Shown: positions 38,609 through 49,858, counted from the first letter of the stretch. The stretch is DNA of 64,000 nucleotides from Rhizobium sp. CFBP 8762 (GCF_014841565.1 NZ_JACYUD010000010.1:62001-126000), one strand, 5' to 3'. The notes: generated from the sequence alone by a model not told the origin. Numbers and translations: made by a program.

Positions 38609-39014
38609 TGGGCTGGCTCCCAATAAATAAGAAATGGATATTTAGAAGGTTTCTATTTCTTAGAGTCTGTGACTATCAAGGATTAAAATTGCTACACAGG
38701 TTTTCCCGCTGATGAGCGCCAACCCGAATAGCTGTGAATGCGCAGCACATTTCGATTTTAAGAAGCGAGGAAAACTGAAAAGAATCCAAGGATTCCATAT
38801 TCTTATATATCTGCGCTCTAGACTATAATTCTGGGGACAGACTGTGGATAAGCGTGACACTATGTCCATGTTGCGAGTCTTATTCACAGATACCGAAAAA
38901 AGCGTTTTCGAAAAACGCGATTGTGAATAACCTTGTGGTTATCCCAGCCGACCACCGGGGGTCTAAATCTTGTCCCCAGTTGTCCCGGCTTATCAACAGA
39001 TGGCGAAGATTCAC
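38609..39014. other. Candidate chromosomal replication origin (oriC)
   Basis: The 406-bp gap between hemE and ppsR, the position of the origin in Caulobacter and rhizobia. A perfect DnaA box TTATCCACA lies on the minus strand at 38843-38851. TTATTCACA lies on plus at 38880-38888 and on minus at 38922-38930, and TTATCAACA (one mismatch) at 38990-38998. An AT-rich segment at about 38795-38830 could be the unwinding element. Four GANTC sites (38663, 38782, 38791, 38875) suit CcrM methylation. CTGGGGACA (38831) and TGTCCCCAG (38971) form a 9-bp inverted repeat that brackets the box cluster. Genes diverge on both sides. Confidence 0.8.
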
Positions 39015-39836
39015 GTGGAGAATACCAAAAACTATTTTCACCTCCATTTGATCTCTGATTCGACGGGGGAGACGTTGATTGCGGCAGGACGTGCGGCAGC
39101 GGCGCAATTTCAATCCGCACAAGCGCTGGAACATGTCTATCCGCTCATCCGCAATGCACGACAGCTAACCAAGGTTCTGGAAGCGATCGATGAAAAGCCC
39201 GGGATCGTTCTCTATACAATTGTCGATCGCGAGCTTTCTGAACTGGTTGGAAAACGCTGCAGGGAGATGAACGTTCCGTGCGTTGCCGTGCTCGATCCCG
39301 TTGTAGATATTTTTCAGTCCTACCTCGGGGCACCATCGCGCCGCCGCGTGGGTGCGCAGCATGTGATGGATGCCGATTATTTTGCCCGCATCGAAGCCTT
39401 GAACTTCACGATGGACCATGATGACGGGCAGTTTCCGAACGACTTCGATGAGGCCGATGTGGTTCTGGTGGGGATCAGCAGGACCTCCAAGACACCGACC
39501 AGCATCTATTTGGCCAATCGGGGCATCAAGACCGCCAATATTCCGCTTGTTCCCGGCATGGCATTGCCGGAAGGCTTGTTCAAAGCAACCCGGCCTCTGA
39601 TCGTCGGGTTGATTGCAACAGCCGACCGGATTTCGCAGGTGCGGCAAAATCGTGTGCTGGGATCGACCCAGGGATTTCAGGGTGGTGATTACGCCGACCG
39701 CGCAACCATAGCCGAGGAACTCAAATACGCGCGTGCGCTTTGCGCACGGCACAACTGGCCCATTATTGATGTGACGCGGCGCTCTATCGAAGAGACCGCT
39801 GCGGCAATCGTTGCGCTGCGCCCACGGCTGCGGTAA
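39015..39836 (+). CDS. ppsR: PEP synthetase regulatory kinase/pyrophosphorylase (DUF299, PpsR)
   Basis: A 273-residue bifunctional protein that phosphorylates and dephosphorylates a threonine of PEP synthase or pyruvate phosphate dikinase. [13 protein letters not shown] is the family start, and [15 protein letters not shown] near residue 155 is the nucleotide loop. The GTG at 39015 gives the 273 residues usual in rhizobia; an ATG at 39000 adds five. The ribosome site is weak for both. It is the first gene right of the origin. Confidence 0.93.
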   Translation: MENTKNYFHLHLISDSTGETLIAAGRAAAAQFQSAQALEHVYPLIRNARQLTKVLEAIDEKPGIVLYTIVDRELSELVGKRCREMNVPCVAVLDPVVDIFQSYLGAPSRRRVGAQHVMDADYFARIEALNFTMDHDDGQFPNDFDEADVVLVGISRTSKTPTSIYLANRGIKTANIPLVPGMALPEGLFKATRPLIVGLIATADRISQVRQNRVLGSTQGFQGGDYADRATIAEELKYARALCARHNWPIIDVTRRSIEETAAAIVALRPRLR

Positions 39837-39873
39837 CAGGCTCACATCACCCAGCTTCATCGGGACGTCGACA

Positions 39874-40473
39874 ATGCCTGCACCGCTTATTCTCGGCTCC
39901 GCGAGCCCGTTTCGAAAAGCCCTGATGGAAAATGCGGGGCTGACATTCACCGTGCAAAGTGCCGTTATCGACGAGCGATCCATTGAATCCAACTTAGAGG
40001 CTGGCTGCCACACGCCGGAGCAGGTCGCGCTGATCCTGGCGGAAGCGAAAGCGCTGGAGGTTTCAAACCGGTTTCCGGATGCTCTGGTGCTTGGGTCGGA
40101 TCAAACGCTTTCGCTGGGGGACCGCGTCTTTCACAAGCCGGTGGATCGCGCAGGAGCGCAAGAGCATCTGAAAGCGCTATCGGGCAAAACCCATCAATTG
40201 AACAGCGCGGTTGTTCTTGCACAGAATGCGAAGGTGCTTTGGAATCATATCTCAACAGCGCGCTTGACGATGCGTGATCTGTCCGCAAACTTCATAGAAC
40301 GCCATTTGCAACGTGTAGGTGATACCGTCCTGTCCAGCGTGGGAGCGTATCAGTTGGAAGGTGAGGGGCTGCAATTGTTTGATCATATCGATGGCGACTA
40401 TTTCACGATTATCGGGTTACCTATGCTCCCTCTGCTGAAACAGCTTCGCACGATGGGACAGATCGATGCGTGA
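39874..40473 (+). CDS. maf: Maf-family nucleotide pyrophosphatase
   Basis: The 199-residue protein belongs to the Maf/HAM1-related house-cleaning pyrophosphatases that hydrolyse modified or canonical nucleoside triphosphates. The first motif is GSASPFRK (canonical SASPRR, here with Phe), and VLGSDQTL carries the catalytic aspartate. The start ATG 39874 follows ppsR by 37 bp. It overlaps aroE by 8 bp in the sequence ATGCGTGA. Confidence 0.92.
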   Translation: MPAPLILGSASPFRKALMENAGLTFTVQSAVIDERSIESNLEAGCHTPEQVALILAEAKALEVSNRFPDALVLGSDQTLSLGDRVFHKPVDRAGAQEHLKALSGKTHQLNSAVVLAQNAKVLWNHISTARLTMRDLSANFIERHLQRVGDTVLSSVGAYQLEGEGLQLFDHIDGDYFTIIGLPMLPLLKQLRTMGQIDA

Positions 40474-41323
40474 TTCACGTGAAACATTTGTTAACCATGC
40501 CTTTGTTGCTGGCTACCCAATTCATCACTCGCGCTCGCCATTGATCCACGGATATTGGCTCAACGCTCTGGGGTTGCGCGGAAGCTACACCAGACAAGAG
40601 ATTGCGCCAGCAGACTTTCCGGCCTTCATGGAAGCGCTGAAACAAGGCGAAAGCCGATTTATCGGTGGCAATGTGACAATCCCGCATAAGGAAAGTGCTT
40701 ATCAACTGGCGGACAGGCCGGACGAGATCGCGCATGAATTGGGTGCCGCCAATACGGTGTGGAAACAGGACGGCCAGATTTTTGCAACCAATACGGATGC
40801 GTATGGTTTTGCGGCCAACCTTGACGCTCGCGCACCCGGTTGGGACAAGGGTGAGACAGCAATTGTCTTTGGGGCGGGGGGTGCCAGCCGTGCCGTGGTT
40901 CAGGCGATCCGTAACCGGGGCTTTAAAACCATCCATATCCTCAACAGAACCGTGGAACGGGCACAGGAACTGGCAGATCGTTTTGGCCGGGATAGCATCG
41001 TCGCTCATCCGCTCGACGCGCTGTCAGAGCTGACCCGAGACGCCCATCTGTTCGTCAACACCACATCGCTTGGGATGACCGATGACACGGTGCCCGAAGT
41101 GGATTTCACACATATGTCTCCCGGCGCTTTGGTTACGGATATTGTTTATATTCCCTTGAAAACACCGTTTCTGGCCGCTGCCGAACGTCAGGGGTTACGA
41201 ACTGTGGATGGTTTGGGCATGCTGCTGCATCAGGCGGTGCCGGGATTTGAAACATGGTTTGGGACAAGACCCGATGTCACCGAAGACCTGAGAGCATTGG
41301 TCATCGCGGATATGGACCACTAG
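40466..41323 (+). CDS. aroE: Shikimate dehydrogenase
   Basis: The 285-residue enzyme reduces 3-dehydroshikimate with [14 protein letters not shown] provides catalytic K75, and NTDAYG provides D111; [11 protein letters not shown] is the NADPH site and LGMLLHQA the C-terminal motif. The start [13 protein letters not shown] matches rhizobial AroE as I remember it. The codons for Asp-Ser-Arg-Glu-Thr contain a parS palindrome (40471-40486). Overlaps with maf upstream and a 1-bp gap to coaE indicate one transcript. Confidence 0.96.
   Translation: MRDSRETFVNHAFVAGYPIHHSRSPLIHGYWLNALGLRGSYTRQEIAPADFPAFMEALKQGESRFIGGNVTIPHKESAYQLADRPDEIAHELGAANTVWKQDGQIFATNTDAYGFAANLDARAPGWDKGETAIVFGAGGASRAVVQAIRNRGFKTIHILNRTVERAQELADRFGRDSIVAHPLDALSELTRDAHLFVNTTSLGMTDDTVPEVDFTHMSPGALVTDIVYIPLKTPFLAAAERQGLRTVDGLGMLLHQAVPGFETWFGTRPDVTEDLRALVIADMDH
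40471..40486. promoter_or_regulatory. parS-like site 5, inside aroE
   Basis: TGATTCACGTGAAACA matches 15 of 16 positions of the parS consensus. It spans the maf stop and the first aroE codons, about 1.5 kb right of oriC. Confidence 0.85.
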
Positions 41324-41324
41324 C

Positions 41325-41927
41325 ATGATCATTCTGGGGCTGACGGGTTCTATCGGCATGGGAAAATCCACAACCGCTGCAATGTTTGCGCAAGCGGGTG
41401 TACCCGTGAACGATGCTGATGCCGTGGTCCATGCTCTCTACGAAGGGGAAGCGGTCGCGCCGATCGAGACCGCCTTTCCGGGAACGGTTCGAGATGGTCG
41501 TGTCGACCGTTCCTTGTTGTCTGCACAACTCTCTAAAAATCCAGCTCTGTTTCAAACGCTGGAAACTATCGTTCATCCACTGGTCCGCGCGCGCGAAGCA
41601 GCGTTTATCAAACACCACCAGAGGGAGGACACACCCGTTGTTCTCCTAGATATACCGCTTCTGTTTGAGACTGGCGGGGAAGGCCGGGTTGACAAAACAG
41701 TTGTGGTGACCTGCGATCCTGACCTACAAAAGGACAGGGTTTTATCCCGGCCCGGCATGACGCTTGAAAAGTTTGAATTGATCCGTCAGCGACAAATGCC
41801 GGATGCGGAAAAACGCAGACGAGCGGATTTTATCATTGATACCGGATTGGGGTTTGAGAATGCGCGTGCCCAGGTGGCCAACATTCTCGCTGGACTTAAA
41901 CCAATGAAAGACCAAGTGAATGCGTGA
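41325..41927 (+). CDS. coaE: Dephospho-CoA kinase
   Basis: A 200-residue enzyme that phosphorylates the 3' hydroxyl of dephospho-CoA, the last step of CoA synthesis. The P-loop is GSIGMGKS (residues 8-15), NDADAVVH follows at about 32, and [12 protein letters not shown] is the lid signature. It starts 1 bp after aroE and overlaps dnaQ by 8 bp, again with ATGCGTGA. Confidence 0.95.
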   Translation: MIILGLTGSIGMGKSTTAAMFAQAGVPVNDADAVVHALYEGEAVAPIETAFPGTVRDGRVDRSLLSAQLSKNPALFQTLETIVHPLVRAREAAFIKHHQREDTPVVLLDIPLLFETGGEGRVDKTVVVTCDPDLQKDRVLSRPGMTLEKFELIRQRQMPDAEKRRRADFIIDTGLGFENARAQVANILAGLKPMKDQVNA

Positions 41928-42639
41928 AATCATCTTTGATACGGAAACCACCGGCCTTGATAACCGTGTTGACCGCATTATCGAAATCGGCGGTATCGAA
42001 CTTGATAACCATTTTCCGACCGGGCGTACCTTTCACAAATATATCAACCCCGGTGAGCAGAAGGTGCATCCTGAAGCCCTGGCCATTCACGGTATTACCG
42101 ACGAGTTTTTGAAGGACAAACCGCCCTTTGCGGATGTCGTCGGTGAACTGGTCGATTTCTTTGAAGGCGCTCGTTGGGTAGCCCACAACGCGACCTTTGA
42201 TATGGGCTTCATCAATGCTGAATTTGCGCGGCTGAGTATTCCCCCGGTGCCGCAGGACCGGGTGTTGGATACCCTGTCCATGGCCCGCCGCAAGCATCCC
42301 ATGGGTCCCAATTCTCTGGATGCCCTGTGCCGTCGCTACGGCATCGACAATGCCCACCGCACCAAGCATGGCGCGCTTCTCGACTCCGAACTTCTGGCTG
42401 AAGTCTATATCGAGATGATCGGAGGACGGCAGGCGGCCCTTGGCTTGTCCAGTGAGGAGTCGCGTGGGCGCGATGGCACATCGTTTGAAAACGAAGTGAT
42501 CGTTATTGCCGCAAGACCCCGGCCTCTGGCAGCGCGGATCAGTGAAGCAGAGCGGGCAGCCCATGCAGCGATGGTGTCGAGCCTTGGTGGCAAGGCGATA
42601 TGGGCAAAATATGAGGCTGGCTCCGTAGATCCCGCCTGA
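41920..42639 (+). CDS. dnaQ: DNA polymerase III epsilon subunit
   Basis: The 239-residue proofreading exonuclease has all three Exo motifs: DTETTG with D7 and E9, HNATFDMGF near 89-97, and H150/D155 in HGALLDSE. The C-terminal ~60 residues are the tail that binds the alpha subunit. It ends the ppsR-maf-aroE-coaE-dnaQ unit and is followed by a terminator. Confidence 0.95.
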   Translation: MREIIFDTETTGLDNRVDRIIEIGGIELDNHFPTGRTFHKYINPGEQKVHPEALAIHGITDEFLKDKPPFADVVGELVDFFEGARWVAHNATFDMGFINAEFARLSIPPVPQDRVLDTLSMARRKHPMGPNSLDALCRRYGIDNAHRTKHGALLDSELLAEVYIEMIGGRQAALGLSSEESRGRDGTSFENEVIVIAARPRPLAARISEAERAAHAAMVSSLGGKAIWAKYEAGSVDPA

Positions 42640-42645
42640 ACGCAA

Positions 42646-42670
42646 AAAGCCCGGCACAGGGCCGGGCTTT
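42646..42670. terminator. Terminator between dnaQ and secB
   Basis: AAAGCCCGGC (42646-42655) pairs with GCCGGGCTTT (42661-42670), loop ACAGG. It lies 6 bp after the dnaQ stop; an A-run on its left lets it also end secB transcripts. Confidence 0.9.
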
Positions 42671-42690
42671 CCAGGTATTCGCTGCGAAGC

Positions 42691-43185
42691 TTAGTTCGGT
42701 GTGGTGGATACCTGAGCGCGAAGATTTTCTTCAGCCATGCGCTGCGAGAACATCTGCGCGAAATCAATTGGATCAATCATCAGCGGCGGGAAGCCGCCAT
42801 TGCGGGTTGCATCGGCAACGATCTGGCGCGCAAACGGGAAGAGCAGACGCGGGCACTCGATAAAGAGCAGCGGCAGCATATGCTCCTGCGGGAAGCCGAC
42901 AACACGGAAAACACCGCCATAAGCCAGTTCCACATTGAACAGAACCTTGTCGCCATCCTTGGCTTCCGCGTTCAGCGATAGAACCACATCGAACTCGGTT
43001 TCCGACAACGGATTGGCGTTGACGTTCACACTGATGTTGATAGCCGGTGCTGTTTCACGCGCCTGAAGCGAACGGGGCGCACCGGGATTTTCGAAGGACA
43101 GGTCCTTGATGTACTGAGCCAGAATGTTCAGGGTCGGGTTTTCGGCAGCAGATGTGCCATTGGTTGTCGATGCGGTATCGGTCAT
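42691..43185 (-). CDS. secB: Protein-export chaperone SecB
   Basis: The 164-residue tetrameric chaperone keeps preproteins unfolded for Sec[15 protein letters not shown] is the family start and [29 protein letters not shown], seen as consecutive short blocks, is the conserved C-terminal part. AAGGAAG precedes ATG 43185 by 5 nt. It lies 110 bp downstream of nothing else on its strand except the convergent layout with dnaQ; fxsA is downstream-independent at 43296-43808 in the same orientation. Confidence 0.95.
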   Translation of the reverse strand: MTDTASTTNGTSAAENPTLNILAQYIKDLSFENPGAPRSLQARETAPAINISVNVNANPLSETEFDVVLSLNAEAKDGDKVLFNVELAYGGVFRVVGFPQEHMLPLLFIECPRLLFPFARQIVADATRNGGFPPLMIDPIDFAQMFSQRMAEENLRAQVSTTPN

Positions 43186-43295
43186 GGAGCTTCCTTGACT
43201 ATGGAATATGGGCCTGTGCGATATGAGCGCGCTTGAAAAAACGTTCCGTCATCTAACATCTAGGTATAGTCCTTACAACCCTGCCGCAGCGCGGC

Positions 43296-43808
43296 TTAGC
43301 GCTTGGGGTTCTGATCCGGCCCATCGGTTTTCGTATGCGTATATTCATCTTCATCCAGTTCGATGACGGACGCATCCATCTGGCGGAAGGGTCCCCCTGC
43401 GCCGGGCTTTGAACGGGTCTGAAACCCGCCGCCAAAGCGACTGGCGCTGACCACCGTGATGCGGCTTTTAAACATCTGCCACAGCTTTTCACGCACCGCC
43501 GGAATAAACATCAGAATGCCGATGATATCGGTGATAAATCCCGGAAGAAGAAGAAGGATACCGGCAAGAACGATCATGGCACCGTGTACCAGTTCCTCGC
43601 CCGGAGCTTGTCCTTGTGTGGTCGCCCGGTTCAGGCGCGCCAGCATGGAAAACCCCTGCGCTCTTAACAGGACGCCACCCAGCACGGTCGTTGCCAGAAT
43701 CAACAGCAGGGTTGGCCACAAACCGATTTTCTGGCCCACCAGTATAAATCCGGCGATTTCAGCCAACGGCAGAAGAAGAAAAAAAGCAGGAACAAGGGAA
43801 AGACGCAT
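43296..43808 (-). CDS. fxsA: FxsA family membrane protein
   Basis: A 170-residue inner-membrane protein with hydrophobic segments near residues 5-24, 30-48 and 76-103. GQKIGLWPTLLLIL and LLLLPGFITDIIGILMF are family motifs. E. coli FxsA eases F-exclusion of phage T7; its normal role is unclear. The C-terminal ~50 residues are polar, acidic and probably cytoplasmic. It is read toward secB, 110 bp away, and diverges from the Tim44-like gene across 132 bp. Confidence 0.88.
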   Translation of the reverse strand: MRLSLVPAFFLLLPLAEIAGFILVGQKIGLWPTLLLILATTVLGGVLLRAQGFSMLARLNRATTQGQAPGEELVHGAMIVLAGILLLLPGFITDIIGILMFIPAVREKLWQMFKSRITVVSASRFGGGFQTRSKPGAGGPFRQMDASVIELDEDEYTHTKTDGPDQNPKR

Positions 43809-43940
43809 GGGCTCCGTTCACGTTGAGAGGGGTTACCTTCAGTTTCAAAATCGAACTCTAACACATCCCTATTTGAATGATGAACTTAAGCGGACTATAT
43901 GGGGATATTGCGGGTGATTTTAACGGTGGTACGGAATTAA

Positions 43941-44651
43941 ATGGGTTCTCTCGGTTTTGACTTTGTGACGTTGTTCTTTCTGGTTGCGGCTGTGCTCATC
44001 TTCTGGCAACTCCGAAGTGTGCTTGGTCGACGCACCGGCAATGAGCGCCCGCCATCGGACATGTACGCACCGCGCGACAAGGCTGCTGCCCCTGATGGTG
44101 GGGACAAAGGCAAGGTCGTCCAGCTTCCGCGCCGTGGGGAGGCCGAAGAACAGGAAACCCGCTTTGCCAATATCGATGCCTTCGCCAAGCCAGCTACTCC
44201 GCTGAATGATTCGCTGCGGTCGATCTCGCAGGCCGATCCTGCGTTTGATCCGAAGGAATTCGTCAAGGGCGCGAAGATGGCTTATGAGATGATCGTCATG
44301 GCGTTTGCCGATGGGGATCGCAAAACATTGAAAGGCTTGCTTTCGCGGGACGTGTATGAAGGCTTTGAAGCGGCTATCAGCGAACGGGAAAGTCGTGGCG
44401 AGACTGTGAAATCGACATTTGTGGGGGTTGAGAAGGCCGATCTCATCAGTGCCGAGGTTAAGAATGAGGAAGCCAACATTACGCTTCGTCTCGTCAGCCA
44501 GCTGATTTCCGCAACCTATGACCGCGATGGAAAACTGATCGATGGCGATGCGGATGCCGTTGCCGAGGTCAATGATCTCTGGACATTTGCCCGTGACATT
44601 CGCTCCCGTGACCCGAACTGGAAGCTGATCGCCACCGAGTCCGAAAACTAG
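43941..44651 (+). CDS. Tim44-like domain protein
   Basis: The 236-residue protein has one N-terminal hydrophobic helix (about 7-22), a charged linker, and a C-terminal Tim44-like domain from about 95, with DPKEFVKGAKMAYEMIVMAFADG matched in short blocks and DLWTFARDIRSRDPNWKL at the end. Bacterial relatives of the mitochondrial import motor protein Tim44 sit on the inner membrane; their role is unproven. It stands next to secB and fxsA, as in other Alphaproteobacteria. mltA starts 17 bp after its stop. Confidence 0.88.
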   Translation: MGSLGFDFVTLFFLVAAVLIFWQLRSVLGRRTGNERPPSDMYAPRDKAAAPDGGDKGKVVQLPRRGEAEEQETRFANIDAFAKPATPLNDSLRSISQADPAFDPKEFVKGAKMAYEMIVMAFADGDRKTLKGLLSRDVYEGFEAAISERESRGETVKSTFVGVEKADLISAEVKNEEANITLRLVSQLISATYDRDGKLIDGDADAVAEVNDLWTFARDIRSRDPNWKLIATESEN

Positions 44652-44668
44652 GATTTGACGGGGCGGTG

Positions 44669-45772
44669 ATGGATTATCGGCTTCAGCACGTCCCTTACGC
44701 GGCCCTTCCGGGATGGCAAAGCGATGATCCGACGCCGCTGTTTGCTGCCCTGGAGCGCTGTCGTCGCCACGTCCTGAAGGTCAAGCCGTATAAAACCGGT
44801 TCCCTCGGCATCACTGCGGGTGAACTCCTCACTGCCCTGAACGCTGCCACCCATGTACACCCCCGTAACGCAGCACAAGCGCGCGAGTTTTTTGAAACGG
44901 AGTTCCAACCGTTTCAAATCATACCAGACAGTGGCTCCGGATTTGTGACAGCGTTCTATGAACCGGAAGTCGACGTCAGTGCGAACAGAACATCAGAGTT
45001 CGCCCATCCGTTCTACCGGCGGCCTGTCGATCTCGTGGATGTGGACAACAGCAATCGCCCTGATGGATGGGATGCGAGCTACGCTTTCGGGCAGAAGATC
45101 GCCAGCGGCATCGTTCCTTACGCCGACCGTCAGTCCATAGAATTGGGATTTCTGGAAGGCCAAGGTCTCGAAATTGCATTTGCACGCTCCAAAGCGGATG
45201 TGTTTTTTACGCATGTTCAGGGAGCAGCGCGGCTGCGCTACCCGGATGGAACCATCGGACGCATAACCTACGCTGCCAAAAGCGGCCATCCGTTCACGCC
45301 TATCGGCAAGCTGTTGATCGAACGGGGCGAGATTGCTGCCGCCGATATTTCCATGAATTCCATCCGGTCATGGCTCGCCGAAAATGCTGAATGCATGGAC
45401 GAGGTGTTGTGGCGCAATCGCTCGTTCATCTTTTTTCGCGAGGCACCGGTCGATGACAGTGATCTGGGACCGATTGCTGCTGCCAAAGTGCCACTGGTGG
45501 CCGGACGCTCGCTGGCGGTCGATAAGTCGATTCATACCTTCGGCCTGCCGTTTTTCGTCAGCAGTGAGAGCCTGACCCATATGGATGACGGCCCGTTTCA
45601 GCGCTTGATGCTGGCGCTCGATACCGGCAGCGCTATTTTGGGGCCTGCCCGTGGCGATATTTTTACCGGGTCCGGGGATGCAGCGGGCGCGCTTGCCAGC
45701 GGTGTTCGCAACGCTGCGGATTTTTACGTGCTGATTCCGAATGCAGCAGCAGCGAGATACCGGCATGACTAA
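44669..45772 (+). CDS. mltA: MltA-type lytic transglycosylase
   Basis: The 367-residue protein has an MltA domain (about 80-240, with SGFVTAFYEPEV and KSGHPFTPIGKLL) and a C-terminal 3D domain (LALDTGSAILGPARGDIF) holding the catalytic aspartate. It should cleave glycan strands to anhydromuropeptides. No signal peptide or lipobox is visible: the domain begins almost at the first methionine, and an upstream GTG at 44666 adds only one residue. Export is therefore unexplained. It overlaps the Smr gene by 8 bp. Confidence 0.88.
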   Translation: MDYRLQHVPYAALPGWQSDDPTPLFAALERCRRHVLKVKPYKTGSLGITAGELLTALNAATHVHPRNAAQAREFFETEFQPFQIIPDSGSGFVTAFYEPEVDVSANRTSEFAHPFYRRPVDLVDVDNSNRPDGWDASYAFGQKIASGIVPYADRQSIELGFLEGQGLEIAFARSKADVFFTHVQGAARLRYPDGTIGRITYAAKSGHPFTPIGKLLIERGEIAAADISMNSIRSWLAENAECMDEVLWRNRSFIFFREAPVDDSDLGPIAAAKVPLVAGRSLAVDKSIHTFGLPFFVSSESLTHMDDGPFQRLMLALDTGSAILGPARGDIFTGSGDAAGALASGVRNAADFYVLIPNAAAARYRHD

Positions 45773-46322
45773 GGACCGTTTTCTCACAGACGACGAGCGC
45801 ATTCTCTGGGGCAAGGTGGCCCGCACAACCCGCGCTATGCCGGGGCGCAAGGCGGAACTGGACGAGTTGGAAATGCTCTTTCAGCAGGCCACTGAAATGC
45901 TGACCACACGTCCCGCCAAGCCAGCGCCAGAACAGAAATCCGCCGAGATAGTCCTGACGGCGCCAGCCAAGCCAAAAATTCATCATCCGCTGGAGCGGCC
46001 CGTTAAACGTAAACTCTCCAAGGGCCATCTGGCACTGGAAGCGCGGATTGATCTGCATGGCATGATCCAGAGCGAGGCCCACGGCCTGCTTCTGCATTTT
46101 GTCATGAGTGCACATCAGCGTGGCCTCCGCCATGTGCTTGTCATTACCGGCAAGGGCACGTCTCTGGGCAGCGATGGCGCACTGAAGCGGGCTGTGCCCC
46201 TCTGGTTTTCCTTGCCAGAATTTCGCCCGTTAATTTCGTCCTATGAGCCTGCGGCGCGCAACCATGGTGGGGACGGTGCGCTCTATGTGCGGCTGGAACG
46301 CAGCCGGGGACCAGAACTATGA
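45765..46322 (+). CDS. Smr-domain protein
   Basis: The 185-residue protein ends in an Smr (small MutS-related) domain: ARIDLHGMIQSEAHG starts it, and VLVITGKG is the second motif. Smr domains bind or nick DNA or RNA. The N-terminal ~95 residues are charged and of low complexity, with an Ala/Pro/Lys-rich stretch near 55-80. The start lies inside mltA (ATGACTAA overlap), and its TGA overlaps the next start as ATGA, so translation is coupled. Confidence 0.88.
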   Translation: MTKDRFLTDDERILWGKVARTTRAMPGRKAELDELEMLFQQATEMLTTRPAKPAPEQKSAEIVLTAPAKPKIHHPLERPVKRKLSKGHLALEARIDLHGMIQSEAHGLLLHFVMSAHQRGLRHVLVITGKGTSLGSDGALKRAVPLWFSLPEFRPLISSYEPAARNHGGDGALYVRLERSRGPEL

Positions 46323-46696
46323 CGCCGTTCGGCGTGGCCATTCAGGCACTGCGGGCCAAGAAGGGCGTGACGCAAAAACAGATGGCGTTGGCAATCGGCG
46401 TGTCGCCTGCGTATCTTTCTGCCTTGGAGCACGGGCGGCGCGGCAGGCCGAGCTTTGATTTTCTGCAACGCGTGGCGGGCTATTTCAACATTATCTGGGA
46501 TGAGGTGGATGCGCTGTTTGAAACAGCGGCCCTGTCGCACCCGCGTGTGGTGATCGACACCGCCGGTTTGCAGCCCGAATATACGGCCTTTGCTAACACC
46601 ATCGCGGTGAAGATTCGCACACTGAAACCTTCCACGCTGCGTGCCCTGCAAGAAGTTTTGGAAAAAGCTGAGATAGCTGATAATACAGGCCCTTGA
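46319..46696 (+). CDS. XRE-family helix-turn-helix regulator
   Basis: A 125-residue cytosolic protein with a Cro/C1-type helix-turn-helix in the first ~65 residues: KKGVTQKQMALAIGVSPAYL and SALEHGRRGRPS. The C-terminal half is helical and of unknown role. It is the last gene of the Tim44-mltA-Smr chain. Its target is unknown. Confidence 0.88.
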   Translation: MTPFGVAIQALRAKKGVTQKQMALAIGVSPAYLSALEHGRRGRPSFDFLQRVAGYFNIIWDEVDALFETAALSHPRVVIDTAGLQPEYTAFANTIAVKIRTLKPSTLRALQEVLEKAEIADNTGP

Positions 46697-46824
46697 TCCC
46701 CCGAATTCTGCCGGTTTGGCGGTCATGGAGTTTGGGAACTGAACGGCAAGGCTTTATAACAGAAACACTTGGAACTTGCTGATTCGCGTTGGCGCTGACT
46801 GTTGATAATTCTGGAAAGAACTGA

Positions 46825-49260
<2,436 letters not shown>

Positions 49261-49275
49261 CTGGATCTTTGAAAT

Positions 49276-49725
49276 ATGCTGAAAAACATCCATCCATCGC
49301 TGGGTCCTGATCTGCTCTACGCTTTGCGGACCATGGGACACGGCGATGAAATCGTCATTGGCGATGCCAATTTTCCGGCAAGCACCTTGGGTCCGGAAGT
49401 GATTCGCGCCGATGGAATGACGGCAACGGATATTGCCGAGGCTATTCTGGCCCATATGCCGCTGGATACATTCGTGGATCAATCAGCATGGCGGATGGAA
49501 GTGGTCGGCGACCCCGATGCGGTGCCGGACGTCTGCGCCGAGTTTCAGACTTTGGTCACTGAACTCGCTGGCGACTTCAAGGTGGAAACACTGGAGCGCT
49601 TTGCGTTTTACGAAAAGGCAAAGACGGCTGCTTATATTGTCGCGACAACGGAATTTCGGCTTTACGGCTGCCTCATTCTGAAAAAAGGCGTGCTGGAAGC
49701 GGATGCGCTCTATCGTGTTCGCTAA
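49276..49725 (+). CDS. RbsD/FucU-family sugar mutarotase
   Basis: A 149-residue protein with the family start MLKNIHPSLGPDLLYALRTM and the catalytic block GHGDEIVIGDANFPA. The family interconverts anomers of ribose or fucose. The end RLYGCLILKKGVL is also typical of FucU. No sugar transporter or kinase is adjacent; it starts 15 bp after gyrB, so it may be read through from it. Fucose versus ribose cannot be settled here. Confidence 0.88.
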   Translation: MLKNIHPSLGPDLLYALRTMGHGDEIVIGDANFPASTLGPEVIRADGMTATDIAEAILAHMPLDTFVDQSAWRMEVVGDPDAVPDVCAEFQTLVTELAGDFKVETLERFAFYEKAKTAAYIVATTEFRLYGCLILKKGVLEADALYRVR

Positions 49726-49788
49726 TACTTGACGTAGAACACCACCATCCCCACATCGGTTTCATGTGAGCGGTACCGCCACATGGCC

Positions 49789-49826
49789 GCAGCACTTGTC
49801 GATGCGGCAATATTGGCAAGTGCTGC
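49789..49826. terminator. Possible hairpin terminator after the mutarotase gene
   Basis: GCAGCACTTG (49789-49798) and CAAGTGCTGC (49817-49826) form a 10-bp stem with an 18-nt loop, followed by a T-rich tail (CCTTTG, CCCCTTTT). The large loop makes it weaker than the others. Confidence 0.45.
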
Positions 49827-49858
49827 GCCTTTGATCCCCTTTTAATGTGAGGACCGTC

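Noticed and set aside
39007-39022. Further parS-like site at the ppsR start (TTCACGTGGA core)
   Set aside because: Only 11 of 16 positions match and the palindrome is broken on the right side; too weak to list.
43046-43062. TGTTTCACG half-site in secB
   Set aside because: The right half reads CGCCTGA instead of GTGAAACA; a single half-site is expected by chance.
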